DNA of 64,000 bases from Gonocerus acuteangulatus. Its lineage: Eukaryota > Arthropoda > Insecta > Hemiptera > Coreidae. The DNA is taken from NCBI GenBank assembly GCA_946811695.1, contig OX328132.1:99389422-99453421 (forward strand). Reading direction: 5' to 3'. The translations under genes and the position numbers were made by a program. The notes under the pieces are model-generated. The model was not told the origin of the DNA, searched no databases, and saw nothing but the letters and a program-made list of their open reading frames with translations. The first letter of the stretch is position 1, and each line of letters begins with the position of its first letter. Below, piece after piece: positions 11,446-22,229 of this stretch.

Positions 11446-12922
11446 CGTCGCATATAATATACAGTGGGGTAACCGACATACTGTGTTTCACAGAAGTTGG
11501 CAGCCTTAGGTGGATACCAGAGCTAAACCTTACAAATCTTAGGAGGTTCATTGCTGGCACGGGTCTGGTACTATAACAGATAGACACATCGAGTGGAATG
11601 TTTTGGTCTTATACGCCTCAGTGCGGTTCTTCTGGATAGATCCAGGCACCCGTTTTCTAATGTAATCCAACTTGATCGTTTTGACGTACCACTATGTTTG
11701 CAAATCAATACAAGTGTCATCTTCTGTCGTTTACAATTTTGTAGTTAATAACGTATCGGTGGCTTTGACATGAGCCTCAAACTAGAATTGTACATCAAGG
11801 CTGCATAAGCCAATGGACTAAGCTAGTTTTCGAACTAAATGAGAGAAAAGCTCGCCAGGTACATTACCTCGCTAAGGCAACAAAAATAGTCAGTCCTGAG
11901 TGTTTGTACAGTGATAAGATAGCCGTAGCCCCGCACACGTGGAACTGCATTGTGTCACTGCATCAATTCTCCGGCTCAGTAATACGTACCTTTGCTCCTC
12001 ACGAATGTTTAGATGGTCTTTCATCCATCGATCATCATTGCACACCGGTGATGCGACATGTAGGTGAGTCATTCATGATCATGGGTTAAAACGTGTGCTT
12101 GAATCTGAGTTCTGCTTTTCTGCTTACCCATGGCAGTTGATTCAATGAGTTGAATGAATAATACATTCTGACGTGTAAGCAAAACATATTTTCAATTTTG
12201 ACATAGAGAGATAAATAGGTGGTTTTGTTCCTTTGAAGGTGAAGCTTAAGTGTATGTTTATTAAGTTTTCAGAGCACACCAAACATTCTTAATATGGAAT
12301 CGCGTTAAGATTGTGCATATAATGTAAAATAAAAAGTTCATTATAAAAATTTTTATCAGTAGCTCGGCTTAACGAAAAATCAATCTCTATTATTAAATTG
12401 TTTGAGATACCTGTTAAGAAATTATTGGCGGAACACTATTTAAATGAGTGTACAAGGCGGACCAAGGCGCTACAATTTTCACTCTCCTGACTGTCTATTT
12501 TCATAAAGAATAATTTTTGATTCACTACCTAACGTACAAGGTACTGAAAATATATTTTAATGAAAGCAACTTAGTATCTACATTATAATAATCATATCAT
12601 ATATAATCATAAAATATGTATTTTTGTTCTTTTTTTCCGCACCTACATTGTAATCATTGCATGACAATTTTCATAGAAGCTTGACGATGCTGGAATATAT
12701 GTTTTTCCGTTTAATTTGTAATTAATTTCTCTTAATTAACCCTTGATTACCTTCAAATGACTTCTCTGTATGAATTCAATTTTTCGTCTAAAGAAGTTTT
12801 GTTTATGAGTTAATGCATTTAATCAGCATCAAATTCCTTTAACTCCCACTATTTGTCTCTAGCTCTTCACGGCTACAGTCCGGTGCCTAGGGTGAGACAT
12901 AAGTTCGAGAACCTTGAGTTAA
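11446..12922. other. Unassigned AT-rich stretch up to the LINE target site
   Basis: Several short open frames without recognisable features and no repeat structure. Confidence 0.5.
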
Positions 12923-12934
12923 AATGTTCAGAGA
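12923..12934. repeat. Target-site duplication, left copy, of Jockey LINE-1
   Basis: aatgttcagaga occurs here and directly after the poly-A tail at 17881-17892. A 12 bp direct repeat of this kind is expected for a LINE insertion, and it sets the 5' end of the element at about 12935. Confidence 0.85.
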
Positions 12935-13585
12935 TATTGAAAACAGTGTGTTGTTTAGCTCCTGATTTAATTAGTTTTAAAGTGAGTTTTTTAGTGGTAT
13001 ATTTTCATAAATCTGTTCTTATGAAGAGGTATTCTCAAGCTGCAAGCTACCTATAGAATATTATTGGACACAACAGCCTAATAAGGCATAATATTTAGTG
13101 AAGTGTTATTGAGATCAAGGTGAGCAGTTTTTGACCTCAACTAATAACGTTTTCTTTATTTTTCATAATCTTTTATAGAGGTTCTCTCGTAGTAGTATGA
13201 TATTGCTAAATACTTGAATAAATCCAGATTTAGTGGCGAAAATTGCCTTCAATAAGGAAAACAATAATTTATAACCCAAAGGCGGGCAACAACGTGGAGA
13301 ATTCGGGTTTCACCGAAGATTGCCGAGTTCTGCCGCACTAAGCCGAGTCTAGCCGAACATCACCCGAGTCTAGCCGAACTTCAAGCTCTAGAACGGAAGC
13401 TGGGCTACCTCGATCACGGCTATAGCAAAGGACTTGTACACCGAGATAAGACCTATCTTATAATTATTTAACTTTAATAACTATCTTACTCGAAGATCGA
13501 GACTGCGCTAAGCACATATATATTTATTATTATTATTACAATTTGTTTTTCTCTCTCCAATTATTAATATTAAATACATGCAGGC

Positions 13586-14926
13586 ATGGGGAAGAGAAAA
13601 CCCATAGCGAAGCGCGCAAACAGCTCACAGGAAAATTCTCCTAAAAACTCCCCACAACAAAACAAATCAGTCAATCAGCGACCTAGCTCGCAGTCATCTC
13701 TAGCCAAATCTTTACCACCGCCAGCCATAGTCAGCCAATCTAATGATCTTTCCACAGCCAACGCATCAACGTCAGAAACCTCAACCAACCGTCCTTTGCA
13801 AAAACCTAACGATCAACAAACTGAACAAATTCCTAAACCCCCACCCATTTACGTAAGGGGAGTTAAACATTTTATTAATTTTGCAAAAGAATTAGAACAT
13901 GAACTTGGACCAGCCGAATTCAGTTGTCGATCAAACATTGATATTATCACCGTCAAACCAACTACTCCGGAAGCATATAGAAAAGCAATCCAATATCTGA
14001 AAAACAAAGATCTGCAGTTCCACACCTACCAACTGCAAGAAGAAAAATCATTCCGAATTGTAATCAGACACTTACACCCAACCACGCCAGAAGAAGATAT
14101 ATTACAAGCCCTGGACGAGATTGGTTTCAAAGCAAGAAATGCCAGGAATGTCTTGCATCCACAGACAAAAGCTCCGTTGCCCTTGTTTTTCGTGGACTTA
14201 GAGCCAGCCTCAAACTGTAAAGACTTATTCAAGCTTACAAGACTTCTCTATAAGAGTGTTGTAATAGAAGAGCCACACAGAAAGGAAGGGTTGATTCAGT
14301 GCCAAAGATGCCAGGGCTTCAATCACACAAAAAATTTTTGTACTTTGAATCCGGCATGCGTAAAATGCGCCGGTCCACATCTCACAGCTGACTGTCCTAA
14401 AAAATCTAGAGATGAAAAGGCCAAATGTGTACATTGTCAAGGAGACCATCCGGCTAACTACAGGGGCTGTCAAACGTACCAAGAGCTTCTCCTGAGACGA
14501 CGCCAGCTCTATAAACAGTCTACCATGACAGCCAACTCACCTAAAACCGAAGAACAGCGCCTAAATAGAAATATCTCCCAGCAAAGGTCTACATCACAGC
14601 AGACTCCACATCAGCCATTAGGAAAGGTTTCCACCGCTCTGCCACCCCTCCAGGTTATCCAACAAGCAGAATCTACTCAACAGCCCGAAGCTCCAGAATG
14701 TTCAACAACTTCAGGTCATATTTCACGCACTTATGCTCTAGCTACCAAACCTTCATCCTCATCTCCTGATATTTCTTCGCCTTCCTATTCCTCATCCCAA
14801 GCAGAATTGCAAGCCATACCTTCTTCCCTTAATGACATCCTTGTTGAAATGAGATCCCTTCTAATGCCTTTAATCCTTCTACTAGAAAAACTCACTCATC
14901 TCCCCCTCCATTCCTCTCAAATATGA
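13586..14926 (+). CDS. LINE-1 ORF1, gag-like nucleic-acid-binding protein
   Basis: A 446-residue protein expected to bind the element RNA and form the ribonucleoprotein used for retrotransposition. The first 85 residues are Ser/Gln/Pro-rich and probably disordered. Residues about 145-225 (from YQLQEEKSFRIVIRHLHPTT) match the PRE/C2HC-associated domain found before the zinc fingers of Jockey-type gag proteins. Three zinc knuckles follow: C239-C242-H247-C252, C258-C261-H265-C270 and C281-C284-H288-C295. The C-terminal third is Ser/Pro/Gln-rich, ending in a leucine-rich segment. The start is the first ATG after the presumed 5' UTR and gives a basic MGKRKPIAKR terminus. The stop TGA overlaps the ORF2 ATG as ATGA. 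There are no frameshifts. A more degraded relative is at 40.8-42.1 kb. Confidence 0.95.
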   Translation: MGKRKPIAKRANSSQENSPKNSPQQNKSVNQRPSSQSSLAKSLPPPAIVSQSNDLSTANASTSETSTNRPLQKPNDQQTEQIPKPPPIYVRGVKHFINFAKELEHELGPAEFSCRSNIDIITVKPTTPEAYRKAIQYLKNKDLQFHTYQLQEEKSFRIVIRHLHPTTPEEDILQALDEIGFKARNARNVLHPQTKAPLPLFFVDLEPASNCKDLFKLTRLLYKSVVIEEPHRKEGLIQCQRCQGFNHTKNFCTLNPACVKCAGPHLTADCPKKSRDEKAKCVHCQGDHPANYRGCQTYQELLLRRRQLYKQSTMTANSPKTEEQRLNRNISQQRSTSQQTPHQPLGKVSTALPPLQVIQQAESTQQPEAPECSTTSGHISRTYALATKPSSSSPDISSPSYSSSQAELQAIPSSLNDILVEMRSLLMPLILLLEKLTHLPLHSSQI

Positions 14927-17625
14927 CCCACCCCCATTTTAGGCCAATCACTGTCCTCCTGTGGAACTCGAACGGATTACTTAACCACACTGACGAACTG
15001 ACTATGTTTCTTAAAAACAAAAACATTGACATAGCTTTACTGACCGAAACACACTTAACTCCACGTAACACATTTTACATTTCTGGATACAAAACGTACA
15101 GGACTGATCACCCGGACGGAACTGCACACGGTGGATCTGCAATAATTATACGAGCAACACTCTCTCACTTTCTTTACCCAAACCAATTTCCCTCAGAGCC
15201 TTTCCAAAGTACAACTATCTCTCTCCAATCTTCCCAATTCCCCATCACAATTTCAGCCGTATACTGCCCTCCTAATAAATCTGTTTCCTCTTCCACCTTC
15301 CACTCATTCTTCCAATTCCTTGGTCCTCGTTTTCTCTCCGGTGGCGATTTCAACTCCAAACACCCTGCGTTCGGTTGTAGAACAGCAAACCCTCGAGGCA
15401 GAGCTCTTCTCCAAACCCTTTCCTGTATTCCATCAAAAGTCATTGCTCCTTCATCCCCTACTTACTGGCCAACATCCCGATCTAAACTTCCCGATATTAT
15501 CGACTTCTTTATAACTTCCGGTATCTCACAAATCCCTTCCGATGTCCAAGCATTAGATGAACTATCCTCTGACCACAGCCCTGTTATACTTTCTCTCAAT
15601 ACTAATGTTGACCTTTATTCTATCCCTTCCTATCCTACGCTCACTCCTGGACCAGTTGACTGGAAATACTTTCAAGACTCCCTAGAAGAAACCCTCAACC
15701 TCAATATTCCTCTAAAAACAAATACAGAAATAGACGACGCAGTCCATAACTTCACACTTGCAATCCAACAAAGCTTAAACAGAGCAAACATCTACAAAAC
15801 ACCTCGACGACGAAAAACATATGATTTCTTACCTACAAACATACAAAACTTACTGAATGAGAAGAGAAAGGCAAGAAGAATATGGCAAAACACAAGGTAT
15901 CCCTCTGACAAAACTCGACTAAACCAACTTACAAGGGAATTAAAAACTGAACTCAGAAAACACAGAAACGAACAATTTGAATCTTACACAAAAGAACTTA
16001 CTACATCTGACAAAACACTTTGGCAAGCTCCGAGGAAAATCCTCTCCTATAAATCTTCCCGTCATCCCCTTCGCCGAGAAGATGGTTCCTGGGCCAAAAC
16101 TGACGAAGAAATATCCCATACCTTTGGCCTACACCTCACCAAAGTCTTTACTCCTCACCATGATATCAATGATCCTGACCATACACTCCTTGTCTCCAGT
16201 CAACTGGACAGTCCTCTTCAACTATCACTCCCACCAAAAGCCTTTAATCCTAAAGAAATCCTGAATGCTATCCAACATCTTCCTCCAAAAAAAGCCCCTG
16301 GATATGACCTCATCACTTCCAAAATTCTTAATAAACTCCCGAAAAAAGCCATCCTCTTCCTAACTTACATATATAATGCCGTATTAAGAACGACATATTT
16401 CCCCATCCTGTGGAAATTTTCAGTTATCCGGATGATCCCAAAGCCTGGTAAACCTATTCATCAACCTTCATCCTATCGTCCCATCTCACTCCTCCCAATA
16501 ATGGGCAAAATCCTTGAAAAACTCCTTCTCAAACGTCTTTATCCAATCCTGGATCCCATTATCCCATCCTCCCAGTTTGGGTTTCGCCATTCCCACTCCA
16601 CTATTCACCAATGCCACCGTATCGTAGACAGCATATCCTCATCCTTCGAGAATAAGCAGTATTGCTCTGGGGTTTTCCTTGACGTAGCTCAGGCTTTCGA
16701 TCGAGTGTGGCACCAGGGCTTGCTGTTTAAACTCAAAGAAATCCTACCTTCAACTTATTACCTTATAATGAAATCCTACCTCTCCGACCGTTTTTTCCAG
16801 ACATCCTATGGTACCTCATTATCTCCAATCTTCCCCCAACTTGCAGGTGTCCCACAAGGTGGAATTCTCAGTTCCGTACTATTCCTGGCTTATACGGCTG
16901 ATATCCCATCTCATCCTGAAACATCCATCCACATGTATGCTGATGACACTGCTATCCTTACTGTCAACCAAAATCCAATTCTTGCTTCTAATTCCCTCCA
17001 AGAACACCTGTGCCTACTTCAACCATGGCTAAATAAATGGAGAATCAAAGTAAATGCAGAAAAATCTAGCCATGCAACTTTCACACTTCGTAAGTCAAGC
17101 TGCCCGCCAATAAACCTCCAAAACATTATAATCCCGCAGAAATCGCAAGTAAAATACTTAGGCCTGATACTAGACAAACGCTTAACTTGGAAGCCACACA
17201 TAACTCAGAAAAGACAGGAACTAAACAGACATTTTAGACTTTTATCACGCTTATTAGACAAACGCTCAAAACTATCATTGACTAACAAACGACTTATATA
17301 CAATACCATACTCCGACCAATATGGACTTATGGACTAGAACTATGGGGTTCCACTAAACCTTCCAATTCCTACAGAATACAAACAATACAATCCAAAATC
17401 CTTCGAAAAATATCCAATGCTCCTTACTATGTCTCGAACCAAACTCTCCATAATGACTTCAATATCCCCTTTATCCAATCCCTGGCCAAATCAGTCTATC
17501 AAAAGTTCCATTCCAATCTCCCAGGCCATCCAAATCCTTTGATAAATTCTCTATCCTCGTTCCAAAATCCACAAAATCCCCATAGAAGGCTGAAGCGGAG
17601 GTGGCCTAGAGACCATTTGCTTTAA
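14923..17625 (+). CDS. LINE-1 ORF2, endonuclease-reverse transcriptase (Jockey clade)
   Basis: A 900-residue enzyme that nicks target DNA and copies the element RNA there. Residues 1-225 form an exonuclease-endonuclease-phosphatase domain, with WNSNG (N17), TETH (E42), AVY (Y114), GGDFN (D142, N144) and SSDHSP (D217, H218). A linker with a basic helix region (about 310-355) leads to the reverse transcriptase at about 440-760. The RT carries KKAPGYD, SSYRPISLLPIMGKILEK, QFGFR, FLDVAQAFDRVW (D587), AGVPQGGILS and MYADDT (D674, D675). VKYLGLILDKRLTWKPH marks the thumb side. There is no RNase H, as usual for Jockey. All expected catalytic residues are present, so it is potentially active. The start codon sits in ATGA, overlapping the ORF1 stop, which suggests reinitiation by ribosomes that finish ORF1. 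Confidence 0.96.
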   Translation: MTHPHFRPITVLLWNSNGLLNHTDELTMFLKNKNIDIALLTETHLTPRNTFYISGYKTYRTDHPDGTAHGGSAIIIRATLSHFLYPNQFPSEPFQSTTISLQSSQFPITISAVYCPPNKSVSSSTFHSFFQFLGPRFLSGGDFNSKHPAFGCRTANPRGRALLQTLSCIPSKVIAPSSPTYWPTSRSKLPDIIDFFITSGISQIPSDVQALDELSSDHSPVILSLNTNVDLYSIPSYPTLTPGPVDWKYFQDSLEETLNLNIPLKTNTEIDDAVHNFTLAIQQSLNRANIYKTPRRRKTYDFLPTNIQNLLNEKRKARRIWQNTRYPSDKTRLNQLTRELKTELRKHRNEQFESYTKELTTSDKTLWQAPRKILSYKSSRHPLRREDGSWAKTDEEISHTFGLHLTKVFTPHHDINDPDHTLLVSSQLDSPLQLSLPPKAFNPKEILNAIQHLPPKKAPGYDLITSKILNKLPKKAILFLTYIYNAVLRTTYFPILWKFSVIRMIPKPGKPIHQPSSYRPISLLPIMGKILEKLLLKRLYPILDPIIPSSQFGFRHSHSTIHQCHRIVDSISSSFENKQYCSGVFLDVAQAFDRVWHQGLLFKLKEILPSTYYLIMKSYLSDRFFQTSYGTSLSPIFPQLAGVPQGGILSSVLFLAYTADIPSHPETSIHMYADDTAILTVNQNPILASNSLQEHLCLLQPWLNKWRIKVNAEKSSHATFTLRKSSCPPINLQNIIIPQKSQVKYLGLILDKRLTWKPHITQKRQELNRHFRLLSRLLDKRSKLSLTNKRLIYNTILRPIWTYGLELWGSTKPSNSYRIQTIQSKILRKISNAPYYVSNQTLHNDFNIPFIQSLAKSVYQKFHSNLPGHPNPLINSLSSFQNPQNPHRRLKRRWPRDHLL

Positions 17626-17880
17626 CATCTGCAGTGCACAAAGTGTGTTATATTTTCATTTAAAACTCTTTACAGTTGTTTCATTATTATTTTATATTAT
17701 CTTTTTATTTATTTATTTATTTTTTCTTTAATGCATTACTGTGGGTTTTGTAATTGTTCATATTCCCACATCAAGCCTCACAATGTCATTATAACTGAAC
17801 CAGCAATATTACTAGAAATATGTTAACTCATATTGTTGTAATAATCAATAATAATAAAAAAAAAAAAAAAAAAAAAAAAA
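17626..17880 (+). other. LINE-1 3' UTR and poly-A tail
   Basis: An AT-rich 3' UTR containing a TTTA-repeat run (17706-17725), then aataataataaaaaa passing into about 25 A at 17856-17880. The target-site duplication follows immediately. Confidence 0.85.
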
Positions 17881-17899
17881 AATGTTCAGAGAGCTAGAA

Positions 17900-18130
17900 G
17901 GTCCTCCCAGCGCTCCCGTGTGAATACGGCCGGAGCCTCACCGGATCTGTCTAATGCCACGTGGTATCACGACCGTTGACTTCACGTACCTGTCCGACGC
18001 TCACGTGTTATAACGACCTGAGCCTCCCCGGACGTGCCCACCGCCACGTGTTAACACGAGCGGAGTCTCCCCGGACTTGTCCACCGCCACGTGTTCTCAA
18101 GACCAGAGCCTTCCCGGACGTGTCAATGAA
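17900..18130. repeat. 43 bp GC-rich minisatellite with CACGTG boxes, about 5 copies
   Basis: CACGTG occurs at 17958, 18002, 18045 and 18088 (spacing 44, 43, 43), with a mutated copy cccgtg at 17915. Each unit shares a gagcctccccggacgtg-like segment. It is much GC-richer than its surroundings. It lies directly right of the LINE-1 target site, so the LINE landed at or near its left border. CACGTG is an E-box core, but in a tandem repeat this may be incidental. Confidence 0.9.
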
Positions 18131-19364
18131 ACACCTGAAGAGTTAAAGCCTCGTCTAACGGACTGCTTTTACATGTCTTATCTTTAACTTGTATTATTTT
18201 AATTGGGCTGTTACAAATGTTATTAATGTATTTTATTGTTTTCCAGGTAGGCTCCTTGCTGTATAATCTACGTTGCACAAACTAGCCAGTGGTTATAGAA
18301 ATACTAGTGAGTATTTAAAATTGTATAAAATTTATTTCATGATTCAGCCACAAACATGTCCTGTATAACAAAATGCGCGCTAAAATGTACTGAATTGTTT
18401 CATTACATAGTGATTTGAGGATTTTGTAGAATTTATTAGGCTAAATATTCAAGAGGGCTAATGTTTATGAATGATACATTGGACAGTTAATAAAAAAAAT
18501 AAAATGTACCAACAGTCCAGTCAACGAATGCTTGAAAACAGCTATATGTGTTAAATATTTCCATCTATACATGTTAGTTACCTGGACTATTAGTCGCTAA
18601 ATATCAGATTTCACGATGAACACTGAAATTATTTTTATGTTTGATGGAAAATACATAAAATAGCAAAGTAATATATATTATTGAAGGGAATGCAAAACTC
18701 TACAACCCTATAACCGTTATTTATTTTTTGGGTTCATCGTCGAAGAATTATCCCGTCAAAAAGGGGGAAAAATATGGCGCGAAAGTGTTTTTCCCCAAAA
18801 TGATCGACTTTCAAGAGCAGATATTTCGAAACCTAAAGATATCTCGAAAAACTTTATAGAATAGAACTTGTAGGAAATTTAATCAGCTTTCATTTGTTAT
18901 AGAATAGTCATGTCGCAGGGTTTTCGAGATATAAGTGAAAACCCGAAAAATGGGACCTTCTACACCCCCCCCCCGGCACAAAGGCTACGGGCGAGGACTT
19001 TTGATATGTTCACCTCCTATCCAGCCCAAACAAAGTTACGAAGTCAAAAATTGTGTTCCAAAAATTCCCATCTATAACTGTTCGTTGACTGGACTGCAAA
19101 TCGTTGAGTTCATTTGTTGTACAACAGGCCTCTGTGCCTAGAGCTTAGAGCTCTAGTCGTATTTTTGAGTAATAGTCATGCGGACTTAGTATTGAATGTT
19201 CATATTTGAGCTATTAATATATCTTAATATAATATGTATGGAAGGGAGCAGGTTAGGATTTATTGGGCATTTAGGCTAGGGCAAAATAATTGCCGGCAAT
19301 TATTGCCATATGATATTATAAATGGTTAATGGTTTGCAACATAACTTCTGTGCAATTTTTATGA
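18131..19364. other. Unassigned AT-rich stretch
   Basis: Has a C run at 18966-18974 and phrases such as tttcgaaacctaaagatatc that look like dispersed-repeat sequence. No coding similarity recognised. Confidence 0.45.
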
Positions 19365-19860
19365 GCTATTCTCAGTAGTAGAGCACTGGACAAATGAACT
19401 CGAGTACCTGGGTTCAAAACACGGGGAAGCACCAAAGAGTTTTATCTTCTAGTCATTCGATCGTGTTTGGCACTCGGGATTACTTTACAAAGTAAAGCTA
19501 ATACTCCCACACACCTATTTCCTAATCCTCAAATCCTACCTTTCAAATAGACCCTTCAAGTCAAACAAGGCACAACTCTTTCAAAACCGAACTCTTTTAT
19601 GGACCGACCTGCTCCATAAATGCTGGAGTCCCCCAAGGGAGTATTATTGGTCCTCTCCTTTTCCTTCTTTACACTGCGGATATTTCCATACACCCTCAAA
19701 CCCTACTAACAACCTACGCAGATGATACTGCCATCCCATCTTCCAGTGCTCCCGTTTGAAGGTTGGATTCGGGATCCCAGACCGTCCCTAGGCTCACCCA
19801 GCCTTTAGTTAATTTATTAATGGGTATCTGCTAAAGTAGGAATATCTGTAACCGTGTTTG
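19365..19860 (+). mobile_element. tRNA-derived SINE (family S1), split by a LINE fragment
   Basis: The tRNA-like head (ctcagtagtagagcactgga ... cctgggttcaaaac, A- and B-box-like) is followed by the S1 body (gaaggttggattcgggatcc, cctaggctcacccagccttt), matching copies at 30.7 and 36.3 kb. The body is interrupted at 19454-19737 by reverse-transcriptase sequence. Confidence 0.8.
19454..19737 (+). pseudogene. Internal reverse-transcriptase fragment of a Jockey LINE, inside a SINE
   Basis: About 284 bp encoding a piece of RT from FDRVWHSGLLYKVK through SYLSNRPF to the [11 protein letters not shown] and TYADDTAI blocks, read in more than one frame because of small indels. It is closest to the second LINE of this window (FDRVWHPGLLYKVKRILPHT there). 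It has neither the LINE 5' end nor a poly-A tail. The flanks atcttctagt (19444-19453) and atcttccagt (19738-19747) differ at one base and look like a 10 bp target-site duplication. The mechanism is unclear; template switching or internal priming is possible. It cannot encode a functional protein. Confidence 0.85.
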
Positions 19861-20448
19861 AGAAAAGTATATAAAATTAGAATTTTCATTTTGCTTACTC
19901 CAAAACTGCGGATTAAGTTAAAAAAATTTCCAGACGTTTGAAATTCATCCACAATAAGATTTCTAAATATAGTATAGTTTGTAGTTAGGAAACAAATTTT
20001 ATTAACAGACGTTTTGCGATGTTCGAATATTTTTTTAAAAATATCTCTAAATTACCTGATAAATAATAATTTGGGGAAGGCAAACATTCAAATTCGTACT
20101 AAAGTTTCCGATAAAAGCTGTTCTTATGCAATTTTCGACACGATGATTTCAGTCGGAGAAAGTTTAGCTCATTGAAAGGTTTGGTTTCATTTATTTGAAC
20201 GATTCTTTCTCTCTGTTTTTCTTAGTTTTTTATTGGTTGCCTTTTTTTCATCCGTAAAATGATTTTATCCCTGAAATAGGGAACACCTTTGTACTATTTG
20301 ATGTTTTAAATAGTACGAGCGGAAGTCAAACTGACAGGCCGACGCGTTTTCTTCGAGATGCAGTTTTAAATTCATTAAAACTAAAATAAGGTTAAAGATG
20401 TAACTTTTCCACAAAAATATTAAGTTTCTACTGCAAGCCTTCTAAATG
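19861..20448. other. Unassigned AT-rich stretch
   Basis: Wording such as tttatttgaacgattctttc near 20190 resembles the inner part of Rep-TA (minus orientation), so this may be very old Rep-TA sequence. No genes. Confidence 0.4.
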
Positions 20449-20520
20449 ACACTAGGGATAAGATCGTAATGGAAACGCAGTAAGATGACGCTGTTCCTGC
20501 GAATCGGACATTTTTATGAT
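20449..20520 (-). repeat. Isolated Rep-TA outer-end fragment
   Basis: cactagggataagatcgtaa, then cagtaagatgacgctgttcc and gcgaatcgga, matches the outer end of Rep-TA copy A at 23925-23985 and the complements at 28570, 47520 and 52445. Confidence 0.7.
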
Positions 20521-21050
20521 ATAATTTTCCATTGTTCCAGCTTTCATCGAGCCATTTCCGCTATGAAGGGAAGCTGTTTAGTAGTAGCGGAAATAAAGAG
20601 GTCCAGAAATGAAATGAAACTGTATATGACCCTGAGTAAACTCTTCAGTCTGATTATGTGTTTTATACACTTGATTAAAACCTAAATGACGCTATGAATT
20701 TTGGAGTCAGCGGAATTATGGGGCGCAATAAAGACGTTCACGACTTCTAAAGCTTCCACTTGAATTAGCGAATATTATTTACCTCTTCTTTCATTGGAGA
20801 ACTTCATTATAAATGATGATAAGAGTTCTTTTTAAAGCTTATCAACCTTTGAGGCTATTAACGCATTAGATATTCTGGCCATAAAATCAATAGTTGAATT
20901 AATTTGTTTTATTTTTAGCGCGGTTCCTCCCTCCCCCATAGGGAGGAACCCCGCTTATAAGGTTGATACAATGAAACAATCCGGAAGTGCCGACAAGAAA
21001 ATTTCGCGTTTCAGAACCCCTAGAGACCGAAAATAACGGTGGTTCAAATT

Positions 21051-21051
<1 letters not shown>

Positions 21052-21099
<48 letters not shown>
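21052..21099. repeat. (TA)n microsatellite inside Rep-TA copy A
   Basis: About 24 TA units at the position where other Rep-TA copies also carry (TA)n, next to ttcaaatttg. Confidence 0.95.
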
Positions 21100-21103
<4 letters not shown>

Positions 21104-22229
21104 CTGTTCGCTCATTTCTGGCTTCCCTGATGGTCCGATGTTGATGAAATTTGGTACAAAAATCCGTCGTCCAATTTGAAAGGTCAAGTTCGTTAACCAG
21201 CAAAATCCGCCCACTGGAAGATGGCGTTTGGGGCGAAATTCGCGCAAAAAAATCGTAACGCTTACGTTTTTGAGTTCGTAAGCTTGTAAGTACTCTTTTT
21301 ATAGGCTTCTTGGGCTAGGAAAACGAATGGAACCATTTTCAAGGCGATAGCTTTAACCGTTTTTGAGAAAACTGAAAAAATAATTTTTGAACGCCGTTTT
21401 TGGTTTGGGTACTTAGAATCATGGGATTCAGTTGAAACATTTACTGCATGTTCTACTTTCATTAAAACTAATATGCTGAAATTTTGGTTGCGTTTGGAGT
21501 TAAGGAAGGGTTAGAATAAAATATTTTATTAACAGACATAAAAAAGTTTTGGTAACTTTGTATACTTTCCTTAATATCTCGAAAAAGGTTGAGAATTTGG
21601 GAAACGAAAGAATACCATTAGAAAGCTTACTAAACGCTCTACAAAAAAGGTTCTAATAAAAGTTTTGATTAGGCGATGTCAATCGGAGGAATAAGTGCTT
21701 AAAACTTTAAAGTAATTGATTTCGCTTATTCGAACTGTTCTTTTTGTCTTTGATTTTGATACTTAAAATTATGGGATTCAGTTGAAACATTTTCTGCATG
21801 TTTGAATTTCATCAACACTAATATGTTAAAATTTTGGTTACGTTTGGAGCTAAGGAAGGATTAGAATAAAATATTTTATTAACAGACATGAAATGTTTTT
21901 TGGGAACTTCGTATGCATTCCCTAATATCTCGAAGACGGTTAGGAATATTGGTAAACGGAGGGTTACCATGCGAAAGCTTACTAAATGTTCTACAAAAAA
22001 GATTCTGAAACAATTTTTGATTAGGCTATGTCAATCGGAGAAATAAGTGCTTAAACTTTGAAGTAATTGATTTCGTTTATTCGAACGGTTCTTTTTGTTT
22101 TTTTTTATTCCTTGTTATTTTTTAATTGCTTAAAGTTGGATAATGTATTTGACAATAAAATAGATTAATTAAAATAAGAAAAACAATTCATTGTTAAAAA
22201 TATATCAGACTGTACCGTATGAAATGTCA

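Larger units (their letters stand above)
12935..17880 (+). mobile_element. Full-length Jockey-clade LINE (LINE-1), intact ORFs
   Basis: A non-LTR retrotransposon of about 4.95 kb bounded by a 12 bp target-site duplication (12923-12934 and 17881-17892). Order: 5' UTR of about 650 bp, ORF1 (gag-like, 446 aa), ORF2 (endonuclease-reverse transcriptase, 900 aa) joined by a 4 bp ATGA overlap, 3' UTR of about 230 bp and a poly-A tail of about 25 bp. Both frames are uninterrupted, the catalytic residues are present and the target-site duplication is perfect, so the insertion looks recent. Whether it is transcribed cannot be told from sequence. The exact 5' end is inferred from the duplication. ORF2 lacks an RNase H domain, as expected for Jockey. 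Confidence 0.92.
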
